Source of the DNA: Planctomycetota bacterium
GTDB taxonomy: Bacteria; Planctomycetota; UBA1135
Reading direction: 5' to 3'
DNA: 48,215 bases
Assembly (NCBI GenBank): GCA_021776925.1
Contig: JAJFFB010000128.1
Span: 1 to 48,215 of the forward strand
The notes beneath the pieces were generated by a model. That model did no database searches. It saw nothing but the letters and a program-made list of their open reading frames with translations, and was not told the DNA's origin. Both the position numbers and the translations under genes were made by a program. Of the stretch, positions 1-8,830 are shown piece after piece (the first letter of the stretch is position 1; every line of letters starts with the position of its first letter).

Positions 1-1113
1 CACGCCTTCAAGCAGGTCGGGGAAAGCGGCATGTGGGTGACCGAACTGATGCCGCACTTTGCCAAGATCGCCGACGAAGTGTGCATGATCCGCTCGATGC
101 ACACCGATCAGTTCAACCACGCGCCGGCCGAACTCTTGCTGCACACCGGCACCCAGGTCTTCGGCGGCGCGTCGATGGGGTCGTGGGCGCTGTACGGGCT
201 CGGTTCGATGAACGAGGACCTGCCCGGTTTCGTCGTCATGCTGTCCGGCGACAGCGATCCGACCGGCGGCAAAAGCCTGTGGGGGAGCGGTTTCCTGCCC
301 TCGCACCTGCAAGGCACGCTGATGCGGTCGCGTGGCGAACCCATCCTCTACGTCAGCGACCCGGAAGGCATGAGCCGCGATGCACGCCGCAGCAGTCTCG
401 ATGCCCTGAAGGAATTGAACCAGCTCGAGCACCAGCGCAGCGGCTCCGACGAGACCCTGTCGCGCATCGAGCAGTACGAACTCGCCTTCCGCATGCAGGC
501 TTCGGTGCCCGAAGCGATGGACATCGGCAAGGAAGTCGAGGAGGTTCACGCTCTCTACGGCAGCCAACCGGGCAGGTCCAGTTTCGCCAACAACTGCCTG
601 CTGGCGCGGCGTCTGGTCGAGCGCGGGGTGCGCTATGTGCAGCTGTACGACTGGGGCTGGGACATCCACGGCACCGGCAAACACGACGACCTGCTGACGA
701 TGTTCCCCAAGAAGTGCCAGGAGACCGACCAGGCGGTGGCCGCTCTGGTCCTCGACCTGAAACAGCGCGGACTGCTCGACGACACCCTGGTGATCTGGGG
801 CGGCGAATTCGGTCGCACGCCGATGAACGAGGCGCGCAACGGCTCGACCTTCCTGGGCCGCGACCATCACCCGGACTGTTTCACCATGTGGATGGCCGGC
901 GGCGGGGTCAAGGCCGGGTTGCAGTACGGCCAGACCGACGATTTCGGCTACTCGATCACCGCCGATCCGGTGTCGGTGCGCGATCTGCAGTGCACCATCC
1001 TGCATCAGCTCGGGCTCGATCCGCACCATCTGAGCTATCCCTATCTGGGCCTCGATCAACGCCTGATCGGGCCCGCTGAAGGACCTCAAATCAAGCACCA
1101 GCTGCTGGCCTGA
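1..1113 (+). CDS. DUF1501 domain protein, C-terminal part (5' truncated by window)
   Basis: The frame is open from base 1, so the true start lies outside the window and about 370 residues are visible. The protein resembles the DUF1501 family, sulfatase/alkaline-phosphatase-fold proteins that are very abundant in Planctomycetota and often Tat-exported. Visible landmarks are the MIRSMHTDQFNHAPAE stretch near the left edge, the YDWGWDIHG stretch in the middle, the LVIWGGEFGRTP block, and the GRDHHPDCFTMWMAGGGV block, which together are typical of the family. The family has no firmly established substrate. In planctomycetes these genes usually follow a DUF1549/DUF1553 cytochrome-type gene; the upstream neighbour cannot be seen here. 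The next gene starts 80 bases downstream on the same strand and is unrelated in function. Confidence 0.9.
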   Translation, partial: HAFKQVGESGMWVTELMPHFAKIADEVCMIRSMHTDQFNHAPAELLLHTGTQVFGGASMGSWALYGLGSMNEDLPGFVVMLSGDSDPTGGKSLWGSGFLPSHLQGTLMRSRGEPILYVSDPEGMSRDARRSSLDALKELNQLEHQRSGSDETLSRIEQYELAFRMQASVPEAMDIGKEVEEVHALYGSQPGRSSFANNCLLARRLVERGVRYVQLYDWGWDIHGTGKHDDLLTMFPKKCQETDQAVAALVLDLKQRGLLDDTLVIWGGEFGRTPMNEARNGSTFLGRDHHPDCFTMWMAGGGVKAGLQYGQTDDFGYSITADPVSVRDLQCTILHQLGLDPHHLSYPYLGLDQRLIGPAEGPQIKHQLLA

Positions 1114-1193
1114 GGACGTCCGGGCGATGCTAGCCTATCGCTCCTGATCGGCGCATCCGCCCCGGATCGCCGCCTTCGACCCCTTTTCCTTCC

Positions 1194-2426
1194 ATGGCGA
1201 AAATCAAAGTTGCCAACCCTGTCGTCGAACTCGACGGCGACGAGATGACCCGGATCATCTGGGCCTTCATCAAGGACCGCCTGATCCTTCCCTACCTCGA
1301 CATCGATCTGAAGTACTACGACCTCGGCATGGAAAGCCGAGACGGCAGCGACGATCAGATCACCATCGATTCGGCCAAGGCGATCCAGGAGTACGGGGTC
1401 GGCGTCAAGTGCGCGACGATCACTCCCGACGAGGCGCGGGTCGAGGAATTCGGCCTCAAGAAGATGTGGCGCTCGCCCAATGGCACCATCCGCAACATCC
1501 TCGGCGGCACGGTGTTCCGCGAGCCGATCATCTGCAGCAACGTGCCGCGGCTGGTGCCCGGCTGGACCCAGTCGATCGTCATCGGTCGTCACGCCTTCGG
1601 TGACCAGTACCGCGCCACCGACTTCGTCGTGCCCGGCCCGGGCAAACTGACGATGAAATTCGAACCCGCCGACGGCGGCCAAGCGATGGATTTCGAGATC
1701 TTCGACTTCCCCGGCGGGGGAGTGGCGATGGGCATGTACAACCTCGACGAATCGATCCGCGGCTTTGCGCGCGCGTGCATGAACTACGGATTGAACCGCG
1801 CCTGGCCGGTCTATCTGTCGACCAAGAACACCATCCTCAAGGCCTACGACGGCCGTTTCAAGGATCTGTTCCAAGAGGTTTTCGACGCCGAATTCGCGGC
1901 CCAGTTCGCCGCTGCCGGCATTTCCTACGAACACCGCCTGATCGACGACATGGTCGCCGCGGCGATGAAGTGGGCAGGCGGTTTCGTGTGGGCGTGCAAG
2001 AACTACGACGGCGACGTGCAGTCCGACACCGTGGCCCAGGGTTTCGGTTCGCTCGGCCTGATGACCTCGGTGCTGATGACCCCCGACGGCGAGACCGTCG
2101 AAGCCGAGGCCGCGCACGGCACCGTCACCCGGCACTACCGAGAGCACCAGAAAGGAAACCAGACCTCGACCAATCCGATCGCGTCGATCTTCGCCTGGAC
2201 CCGCGGCCTGGCGCATCGTGCCAAGCTCGACGGCAACGACGATCTGCGCGACTTCGCCAACGCCCTGGAAGAGGTGTGCGTCGAAACCGTCGAGAGCGGT
2301 TCCATGACCAAGGACCTGGCCCTGCTGGTCGGCGGCGACACCCAGTTCCTGACCACCCAGCAGTTCCTGCAAAAGCTCGACGAAGGCCTGCAGGCGAAGA
2401 TGCGCCTGGCCATCGCCGGCGCCTGA
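1194..2426 (+). CDS. icd: NADP-dependent isocitrate dehydrogenase
   Basis: This enzyme oxidatively decarboxylates isocitrate to 2-oxoglutarate with NADP+ in the cytosolic TCA cycle. The 410-residue length and sequence match the homodimeric, eukaryote-like subfamily rather than the E. coli type. The N-terminus [12 protein letters not shown] is diagnostic. The substrate loop [13 protein letters not shown] lies at residues 94-106, with Ser94 and Arg100. The catalytic and metal region runs from [11 protein letters not shown] to about residue 275. The nucleotide-binding segment [14 protein letters not shown] begins near residue 305, and its Arg-His pair indicates NADP preference. The ATG at 1194 is preceded by a pyrimidine-rich stretch with no Shine-Dalgarno sequence, so the mRNA may be leaderless or weakly initiated. 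The assignment is firm; the subfamily is inferred from motif style. Confidence 0.97.
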   Translation: MAKIKVANPVVELDGDEMTRIIWAFIKDRLILPYLDIDLKYYDLGMESRDGSDDQITIDSAKAIQEYGVGVKCATITPDEARVEEFGLKKMWRSPNGTIRNILGGTVFREPIICSNVPRLVPGWTQSIVIGRHAFGDQYRATDFVVPGPGKLTMKFEPADGGQAMDFEIFDFPGGGVAMGMYNLDESIRGFARACMNYGLNRAWPVYLSTKNTILKAYDGRFKDLFQEVFDAEFAAQFAAAGISYEHRLIDDMVAAAMKWAGGFVWACKNYDGDVQSDTVAQGFGSLGLMTSVLMTPDGETVEAEAAHGTVTRHYREHQKGNQTSTNPIASIFAWTRGLAHRAKLDGNDDLRDFANALEEVCVETVESGSMTKDLALLVGGDTQFLTTQQFLQKLDEGLQAKMRLAIAGA

Positions 2427-2470
2427 GCCGAAATGAGGCATCGGACGGCGCAATCGCGCTTGTCCGGTTG

Positions 2471-5400
2471 ATGCGTTCCCTCCCCACCCTTCTTGCGCTG
2501 GTGGGGGTGGTCGCCCTTGCTCCCAGAGCGCTCCCGGCGCAGACGATTCTCCTGCAGGAGTCCTTCGACAACACCGGGGCGACCGGGGCCGCGGCGACCA
2601 TTCCCAATCTTCAGGCAACCGGATGGACCGTGGAGGTCCATACCAGCGGGTCCGCGCCCTCCGGTTTCTATCAAGCCCCGACCGGGAGCTGGCCGTTCAC
2701 CGACCCGCCGAAGGAAGGCGCGGGTTACCTCGGGGTGGCCACTTCACCCGGGGTGAATTCCAATTATTCGGCGTGGCTCATCCTGCCTCCGATCGGCAAC
2801 CTTGGTGGTGAGGATCTGTCGCTCTTCATTTCCGCGACCGATCTCGGGATGTGGCGTGAGCTGGAAATCCGATATTCCCCCAGTGGTCAGATCGGCACCG
2901 GCGGCACAACCCAATCCGTAGGTGACTTCACCGATCTTCTCGCCAAGCCGATGTTCATTTTCAACTCCTGGTCGAAGGTCTCCGCCTCGGTGCCGGGAAA
3001 TGGACGCCTTGCCATTCGTCTGATTTCCAAGGGCGGGGGTTCCGGCGTCAACGAGAACCTCGGCTTGGACGACCTGATCGTTTCCGGGAACGTGGGACCG
3101 CCGCTTCCGGGTCCTGGTGAGACGGTGCACTGGACTCCGGCGATGAGTCCGGTGATCGTCGACGCCACCTGGTCCGTGGTTGAGAGCGGCACCCTGATCA
3201 TCGATGCTGGCGTCGACGTTCGCTTCGAAGCCAAGGGCCAGCTCCACGTCCACGGTACCTTGCTGGCTCAGGGTACAGCCGCACAAACGATCCAGCTGAC
3301 CCGCCTGTCGGCGCAGATGCCTCCATTCGGCTGGCACATACTCAGCGCCAACATCCCGGTTGGCGTTCCCGGACCTCTACCGGTTCCCTTGGTTTCCTTG
3401 GACTGGACCGAAAGCGACGTCGATCTCAAGGCGGTCCAGGGTGGGGGTCTCGAGCTTCTTAACTGCACCTTGCGTCAGGGAGGATCGGTGGAGGCCCGTT
3501 TCGCCTCTGCTCTGATCAAGGGCAGTCATCTGCAGGACACCCGCGTCCAGATCCAGGAGTCCTGGGCGCGGTTGATCGGTTCGGTCTTCGATAATTCACC
3601 GGTCACCCTGCGGCGGGTGAAGTGCGCAGATCCTGTCATGGTCCAGTCCTGTGAATTCTGGGATTGCACGTCGCAGGCGGCCCTTTCCAATCGATATGGA
3701 AACGACCTCTTCCTGGCGGCCGACAACGTGTTCCGTAACAACCTGCTCGCGGTGGATCTGCACGGTGCCGGCCTGTTCCCTGGCAGCGTGGTCCCGGATC
3801 AGGGCAACGTCATCAATGAGGTCCTGCTGGGTGATCTCGGCGGACCCGCGCACAGCCCGCGGACCCACCTGCCGGCCCGGGTGGGTGCACCCTATCGCGC
3901 CACTGCAACGGTGGTCGGCAATCAGGTCGTCGAGCCAGGTGCCACCTTCTTCATGGATTCCGGCTCCAGCTTCAGGCCCTATGGTGACCTGTTGGGGACG
4001 CCTGACCAACCGATTCGATTCGAGCCATTCGGCGCGCTTCTCAGCTGGGCCGGAGTCCAGCCTCTGGGGTCAACCCTGACAAAGATGGAGAGTGTCGAGG
4101 TGGTGGGGGCGCAAACCGGTTTCCGCTATCCGACCACCATCGCGCACGTCTCCGACTGTTTGTTTCAGGATTGTGCCACTGGAGTGATCGCTCTCTTGAA
4201 TGACGGGATCATCCATATTGAATCCTCACGGTTTTACGGAAACCAGGTCGCGGCGGAAGCCTCGCTGGGTACCTTCAATCAGAACTACATCAACTCAGGC
4301 AGCATTGTCGCCGACAAGGCGAGCAATCCGAACGCCTTCGCCGGCAACGCTCTCGCAGCAATGAAGGGTTTCCATGCCGAGTCCGTGTTCCGAGGAGCGA
4401 ACAACTGGTGGGGAGATCCGAGCGGACCCCAGCACCCCTCGAACCCGAGCGGTCTCGGCGACCCTGTCCATCCCGACGTGACCGACTTCCGCCCCTTCCT
4501 GACCGCTCCGCCTGACCTGAACGATCATCCTCCGATGGTCCGGTTCTCCCAGATGGCCCCGATCCTTCTCGATGGGAGTAAGCACATCTTGCAGTGGTCC
4601 GCCGTAGACGACGGGACGATCGTTGCGCAGTGGCTGGAATACACCCCTCATGCCGGCAACCCAGGATTCAGTGTCTGGCTCGGGGACATTCCGGCCAGTA
4701 CACGGTCGGTCGAAATCGTGGTGCCCGATTTCGTGGCATCCTCGAACATCAAGCCGTCGGTGTTCAGGATCATCGCGATCGATGAGAACGGCCAGCAAGG
4801 TTGGGCGGACTATCGATTCGGACATCATCTCACCCGGCCGCAGACGCTGACCTTCGGCCCCAAGGATGAAGGCTTTTCAGGCGAAGCCTTCGAAATCACC
4901 TGGAATCCTCCGGTCAGCGGTAGCGTGTACCTGGATCTGGCTGATGGAACCACCATCAGCCTGGGCTACGGCGGATCGGGGAGCCTGCCCGAGACCGCGA
5001 ACAAGATCCCTGCGGTCAGCACCGACTGGGCTCGCTACCGCGTCCTCGATGCCGTGGCTGAAGAGCCGTTCCGGATTCGGCCGAGGATTTCCACTCTCGA
5101 TTCTCCACCGGAACTCAGGCTTCGCGCGCCTCAATCCGGCGACCGCTACCGGGGTGGTGGCTTGGTGCTGGTGGAGTGGCTTGCGTCCGACGATCTTGGT
5201 TTGAGGTCCTTCACCGTCCTGGCCTCCTACGACGGCGGCTTGAGCTGGAATCAGGTGGCCGCTGATCTTCCTCCCAGCGCCAGAAGATTCGAATGGACCC
5301 TGCCTGCCTCAACCGGAATCCAGGAGGTCCTGGTCCGTGTCGACGCCTACGACACCTCCTTCCAACACGCGTCGTCGGTTCTGAATCCTGGCTTCGAAAT

Positions 5401-5734
5401 CCTTCCGGGCAGTGCCCCCGAGTTGAGGCTGACCCACGTCGGTTCGTGTCCGGGTGCAGGAACCCTTCATCTCGAAGGAGCGAACCCAGGTGGTCAGGTC
5501 TACTTCCTTTATTCCTTCGCACCAGGGGTGATGGAGATCCCCGGCGGGCGGCCCTGTGCCGGTTTGTTTCTGGGCCTGGATCCGTCCAGCGTGCAATTGG
5601 CCGCTACCGCTGTGGCCGATGCGGCCGGAGCGGTGGCGCTCCCTGTGAGCATCCCGGCCGGAGCCTGTGGCAGGCTCTTCGGCCAGGCCGTCGAGGCGGG
5701 CAGCTGCCGGTTCAGCAACCTGCTGGCACTCTGA
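2471..5734 (+). CDS. Large secreted beta-helix protein with N-terminal adhesin-like domain
   Basis: The frame is open well upstream inside icd, but a signal peptide begins at the ATG at 2471 (MRSLPTLLALVGVVALAPRA, then LPAQ), so I start there. The mature protein of about 1065 residues begins with a cleaved-adhesin/MAM-like beta-sandwich (ESFDNTG, GW, SAWLILPPI, about residues 20-190). A right-handed parallel beta-helix region follows, including GTLIIDAGVDVRF and the NNWWGDPSGP turn seen in pectate-lyase-like secreted repeat proteins. Then come Ig-like segments and a C-terminal domain starting near VGSCPGAGTLHLEG and ending SCRFSNLLAL. That tail resembles one I associate with planctomycete surface proteins, but I cannot name it. 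No catalytic residues are identifiable. It is probably a cell-surface structural or binding protein. The enzyme class, if any, is unknown. Confidence 0.85.
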   Translation: MRSLPTLLALVGVVALAPRALPAQTILLQESFDNTGATGAAATIPNLQATGWTVEVHTSGSAPSGFYQAPTGSWPFTDPPKEGAGYLGVATSPGVNSNYSAWLILPPIGNLGGEDLSLFISATDLGMWRELEIRYSPSGQIGTGGTTQSVGDFTDLLAKPMFIFNSWSKVSASVPGNGRLAIRLISKGGGSGVNENLGLDDLIVSGNVGPPLPGPGETVHWTPAMSPVIVDATWSVVESGTLIIDAGVDVRFEAKGQLHVHGTLLAQGTAAQTIQLTRLSAQMPPFGWHILSANIPVGVPGPLPVPLVSLDWTESDVDLKAVQGGGLELLNCTLRQGGSVEARFASALIKGSHLQDTRVQIQESWARLIGSVFDNSPVTLRRVKCADPVMVQSCEFWDCTSQAALSNRYGNDLFLAADNVFRNNLLAVDLHGAGLFPGSVVPDQGNVINEVLLGDLGGPAHSPRTHLPARVGAPYRATATVVGNQVVEPGATFFMDSGSSFRPYGDLLGTPDQPIRFEPFGALLSWAGVQPLGSTLTKMESVEVVGAQTGFRYPTTIAHVSDCLFQDCATGVIALLNDGIIHIESSRFYGNQVAAEASLGTFNQNYINSGSIVADKASNPNAFAGNALAAMKGFHAESVFRGANNWWGDPSGPQHPSNPSGLGDPVHPDVTDFRPFLTAPPDLNDHPPMVRFSQMAPILLDGSKHILQWSAVDDGTIVAQWLEYTPHAGNPGFSVWLGDIPASTRSVEIVVPDFVASSNIKPSVFRIIAIDENGQQGWADYRFGHHLTRPQTLTFGPKDEGFSGEAFEITWNPPVSGSVYLDLADGTTISLGYGGSGSLPETANKIPAVSTDWARYRVLDAVAEEPFRIRPRISTLDSPPELRLRAPQSGDRYRGGGLVLVEWLASDDLGLRSFTVLASYDGGLSWNQVAADLPPSARRFEWTLPASTGIQEVLVRVDAYDTSFQHASSVLNPGFEILPGSAPELRLTHVGSCPGAGTLHLEGANPGGQVYFLYSFAPGVMEIPGGRPCAGLFLGLDPSSVQLAATAVADAAGAVALPVSIPAGACGRLFGQAVEAGSCRFSNLLAL

Positions 5735-5787
5735 GTCCGCCCCTCCAGGCCGGCTGCTGCGTAAGGAGTCCGGTAGGGGGGGCTCAG
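5731..5787. terminator. Inverted repeat between convergent genes, built from both stop codons
   Basis: CTGAGTCCGCCCCT at 5731-5744 pairs with AGGGGGGGCTCAG at 5775-5787, giving about 13 base pairs with one bulged G and one G-U pair. The TGA of the upstream plus-strand gene and the TGA of the minus-strand BNR gene both lie inside the stem. There is no T-tract on either side, so a bidirectional transcription end is an inference from position and symmetry. Confidence 0.4.
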
Positions 5788-8657
5788 CTCCCGGGCTGCT
5801 TGATGCGGAAGGTCTGGCTGAGGACTTCCTCGCCGACCTTCAGCTCGACGCGGTACTCCCCGGGCGGCGTCGGGGTGGGGCGGCGCCCTTGACGGCCGCC
5901 GCGCTGGCCGCCGCCGCGCCCCTGGCGCTGTTGCGGATTCCAGCGCATCGAGTGCATGCCTGCAGTGCGTTGCTCCTCGTCCTCGAGCTTGGTACTGTGC
6001 AGGACCGCGCCGGCAGAGTTGATCACCTTCACTTCGGCGCTGACGCCCTTTTCCAGCGCGGCGGCGAAATGCCACGCCAGGGTCAGGCCAGCGGCAGGAT
6101 TGCGGCCGCGGAAGTGACGATCGCCGCTGCCACCGCCGCCGAAGGTGCGTCTGGCCAGCAACAGGTCGGCCGGTTTGGACAAAGCGCGAGGCTGGGCCAG
6201 CGCCTTGAGGGTGGCTTCCTGCACCGCGGCGACCTCGATGACCCACATGCCGCGGCCGTGGGTGGCCAGCACCACTTCGCGATCACGCGGGTGGATCGCC
6301 AGATCGTGCACCGCGACGCGCGGCAGGCCTGGAATCGCGGTCCAGTTGTGGCCGCGGTCGAGCGAAAACCAGGCGCCGAATTCGGTTCCGCACCACAACA
6401 GGTCCGGATTGCGTGGATCTTCGCGCACCACGTTGATCGGCTCGCGGGGCAGCGATTGGGCGATGCGCACCCAGCTGTCGCCGCCGTCCTCGCTCAGGTA
6501 GGCGAAAGGCCGGAAGTCGTCTTCGCGATAACCGGTGAAACTGACCAGTGCACGCTCGCGGTGGTGGCGCGACAGCTCCACCCGGCTGACCCACCAGCTT
6601 CCGGGAAGGCCGGGGAAGCGGTCGCTGAGATCATCCCAGCTCAAGCCGCCGTCGCGCGAACGCTGCACTTTGCCGTCATCGGTACCCACCAGCAACAGAT
6701 TGGGATCGAGCGGCGATTCGGCGATCGTGGTGATAGTGCAGTGCGGCACATTGCCGGCGATCTTGTCACTGGCGCGCGTGGTCAGGTCCGGGCTGACCAC
6801 CGGCCAGTGGTCGCCGCGGTCGTAGGACTTGAACAGGCGGTTGCCGCCGAAATAGATGATCTCGGGATTGTGATTGGAGATCAGGATCGGTGAACTCCAG
6901 TTGTAGCGGTGCGCAGGCAGGCCGGCGGCCGCACGCGGCGGGCGGATGCCGGCGCTGGTCCCGCTGCCCATGTCGCGGCGGTAGATCGCGCCGAACTGGG
7001 ATTCGCCGTAGACCGTGTCGGGGTCGCGCGGATCGACCTGGGCGTAGAAACCGTCGCCACCACCGACCCGGCGCCAATCGCTGTTGAGGATGCCGCCGAA
7101 ACCGCCGCGCGAGGGCCCCCCCCAGGTGCCGTTGTCCTGGGTGCCACCGTAGACGTGGTAGGGCTCGGACATGTCCAGGCCGACCGCGTAGAACTGCGCG
7201 ATCGGCAGGTTGCCGTAGTGGTCCCAGGTGCGGCCGCGGTCATAGCTGACCCCCAGGCCGCCGTCGTTGCCGAGCAGCAGGTGCTCCGGGTCGAGCGGAT
7301 CGACGACGATCGCGTGATGGTCGACGTGCACGCTATTGGCGATGCGCTGCCAGGTCTTGCCACCGTCGGCGGAAGTCATGAACGGCACCGAACACAGATA
7401 GAGCCGCTCGGAGTCGCTCGGGTCGACGCGGATCTGGCCGTAGTAATAGGGGGGGCTGCCGCCGGTCGGCCGTTCATTGCGCAGTTCCCAGCTTTGGCCG
7501 CCGTCGCTGCTGCGGTAGATCTGGCCGCCGATCTGCCGTTTGGGCCGCTTGTCGGCGTCGACCTTGATCAGTTCATCCCAGGTGGCGACCAGCCGCTGTT
7601 CTTCGTTGCCGCGCATGAAGACCAGTTCGCGTTCCTGGTGGCGGATCTCCTGGCTGAGCGTGCGCAACACCGCGAAGGGGTGGTCCAGTTCGAGGTCGCC
7701 GTGGCGCAGCAGAACGTCTCCGGCCTGCAGGCCGAAGGTCTGCGCACCCGAACCGACCTCGACGGTCTGCACCACCAGCTTGCCGCCCTCGAATTTGGTC
7801 GCCAGGCCGGTGGCCGGTAGTTCGCCGGACAGGACCCGGTTCTGATTGCTGACCGTGGCATAGACCACGCTGGCAGCGGCGGTTCCCGGGTGGATGTCGA
7901 GCCCGATGCGGCCGATCTCGCCGTCGGGCAGTCCGCCCTCCAGGCGTTGCCAGTGGTCGCCACCGTCGTCGCTGCGCCAGATCGCGGAACCGGGACCAGC
8001 ACCGTCGAAGTTCCAGGCGCGCCGGCGCCGCTCATAGGTGGCGGCATAGAGTCGCTGTCCGTCGTTCGGATCCAGCGCCACGTCGACCGCGCCGACGTCG
8101 GCGTTGACGAACAGCACCTTTTCCCAGTTCTTGCCTCCATCGAGGCTGCGGAACACGCCGCGTTCCTCGTTGGGGGTGTAAAGGTGGCCGAGCGCAGCGA
8201 CGAAGACGCGCTGCGAATCGGCGGGGTCGACGACGATGCGGCCGATGTGGTGGCTGTCCGCCAGACCCATGGCCTGCCAGTCCTTGCCGCCATTTTCCGA
8301 GCGGTAGACGCCACTGCCCCAATAGGAGCTGCGTTGGTTGTTGGCCTCGCCGGTGCCGAGCCAGATGACCTCGGCGTTGTTCGGGTCAAGCGCCAGGCAT
8401 CCCAGCGAGGTGGTCCGAGCCTGCTGAAAAAGCGCTTCCCAGGTCACCCCACGATTGGGGCTATACCACAAACCCCCCGAGGCCGAGGCGATCCACAATG
8501 AATTAGGCTTGTTTTTGTGCAGCGCGAGATCGACAATGCGGCCACTGAAGACCGCCGGACCGATTTCGCGGGCCTGGAGGGTATCCACCAGACCGGGTGG
8601 AGTCGGGCCCTGGAGCGCGGCCAGGGACAGGAGGAGAGAGAGGGGGGCAAAAACCAT
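5784..8657 (-). CDS. BNR/sortilin-like beta-propeller protein with internal PDZ-like segment
   Basis: The frame extends to 8789, but the ATG at 8657 begins a signal peptide (MVFAPLSLLLSLAALQGP) and is preceded by GGAGGT seven to eight bases upstream, which fixes the start. The product is 957 residues. It contains many BNR/Asp-box repeats (YRSENGGKDWQ, FRSLDGGKNWE, WRSDDGGDHWQ, YRSSDGGQSWE, RSRDGGLSWDD) as in VPS10/sortilin-like and glycosyl-hydrolase-annotated ten-bladed propellers. Between propeller parts, at about residues 285-355, sits a PDZ-like stretch (QTFGLQAGDVLLRHG). A C-terminal beta domain ends with EYRVELKVG, as in related proteins. No glycosidase catalytic residues are clear, so the common glycosyl hydrolase label would be unsafe. 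It is probably a secreted or periplasmic binding or scaffold protein. Confidence 0.9.
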   Translation of the reverse strand: MVFAPLSLLLSLAALQGPTPPGLVDTLQAREIGPAVFSGRIVDLALHKNKPNSLWIASASGGLWYSPNRGVTWEALFQQARTTSLGCLALDPNNAEVIWLGTGEANNQRSSYWGSGVYRSENGGKDWQAMGLADSHHIGRIVVDPADSQRVFVAALGHLYTPNEERGVFRSLDGGKNWEKVLFVNADVGAVDVALDPNDGQRLYAATYERRRRAWNFDGAGPGSAIWRSDDGGDHWQRLEGGLPDGEIGRIGLDIHPGTAAASVVYATVSNQNRVLSGELPATGLATKFEGGKLVVQTVEVGSGAQTFGLQAGDVLLRHGDLELDHPFAVLRTLSQEIRHQERELVFMRGNEEQRLVATWDELIKVDADKRPKRQIGGQIYRSSDGGQSWELRNERPTGGSPPYYYGQIRVDPSDSERLYLCSVPFMTSADGGKTWQRIANSVHVDHHAIVVDPLDPEHLLLGNDGGLGVSYDRGRTWDHYGNLPIAQFYAVGLDMSEPYHVYGGTQDNGTWGGPSRGGFGGILNSDWRRVGGGDGFYAQVDPRDPDTVYGESQFGAIYRRDMGSGTSAGIRPPRAAAGLPAHRYNWSSPILISNHNPEIIYFGGNRLFKSYDRGDHWPVVSPDLTTRASDKIAGNVPHCTITTIAESPLDPNLLLVGTDDGKVQRSRDGGLSWDDLSDRFPGLPGSWWVSRVELSRHHRERALVSFTGYREDDFRPFAYLSEDGGDSWVRIAQSLPREPINVVREDPRNPDLLWCGTEFGAWFSLDRGHNWTAIPGLPRVAVHDLAIHPRDREVVLATHGRGMWVIEVAAVQEATLKALAQPRALSKPADLLLARRTFGGGGSGDRHFRGRNPAAGLTLAWHFAAALEKGVSAEVKVINSAGAVLHSTKLEDEEQRTAGMHSMRWNPQQRQGRGGGQRGGRQGRRPTPTPPGEYRVELKVGEEVLSQTFRIKQPGS

Positions 8658-8731
8658 GGGGGACCTCCAGTATGTCGGTTTAATCCGGACCGGGAAATAA
8701 GCCGATACGGGAAATTGGATTCCATTTTCCC

Positions 8732-8746
8732 TGAGAATCATTTGTT
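8732..8746. promoter_or_regulatory. TGAGAATC-containing AT-rich site in divergent intergenic region
   Basis: The stretch TGAGAATCATTTGTT lies in the otherwise AT-enriched 173-base gap between the divergent BNR gene (start 8657) and FG-GAP gene (start 8831). The left half matches the TGAGAAT half of classical Fur-type operators, but the right half matches poorly. The same TGAGAATC core recurs at 29450-29457 upstream of the cytochrome operon. No confident -10/-35 pair was found in this gap. Confidence 0.2.
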
Positions 8747-8830
8747 TTCTAGGATCTTGGAACAGGGAGAAGGTCGGCCTCGTCCACACCCCGCAGGGTC
8801 TATCTTCGCCCTTCCTCAGCCCCTCCTGTC

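Noticed and set aside
1086-2618. A 510-codon open frame antisense to isocitrate dehydrogenase
   Set aside because: It is a shadow of a strongly GC-biased gene: no ribosome site, His/Arg/Val-rich translation with no domain, and the opposite strand is a certain enzyme.
5784-8657. Glycoside hydrolase
   Set aside because: Related proteins are often labelled so, but no catalytic acid or nucleophile is evident; only propeller repeats are seen.
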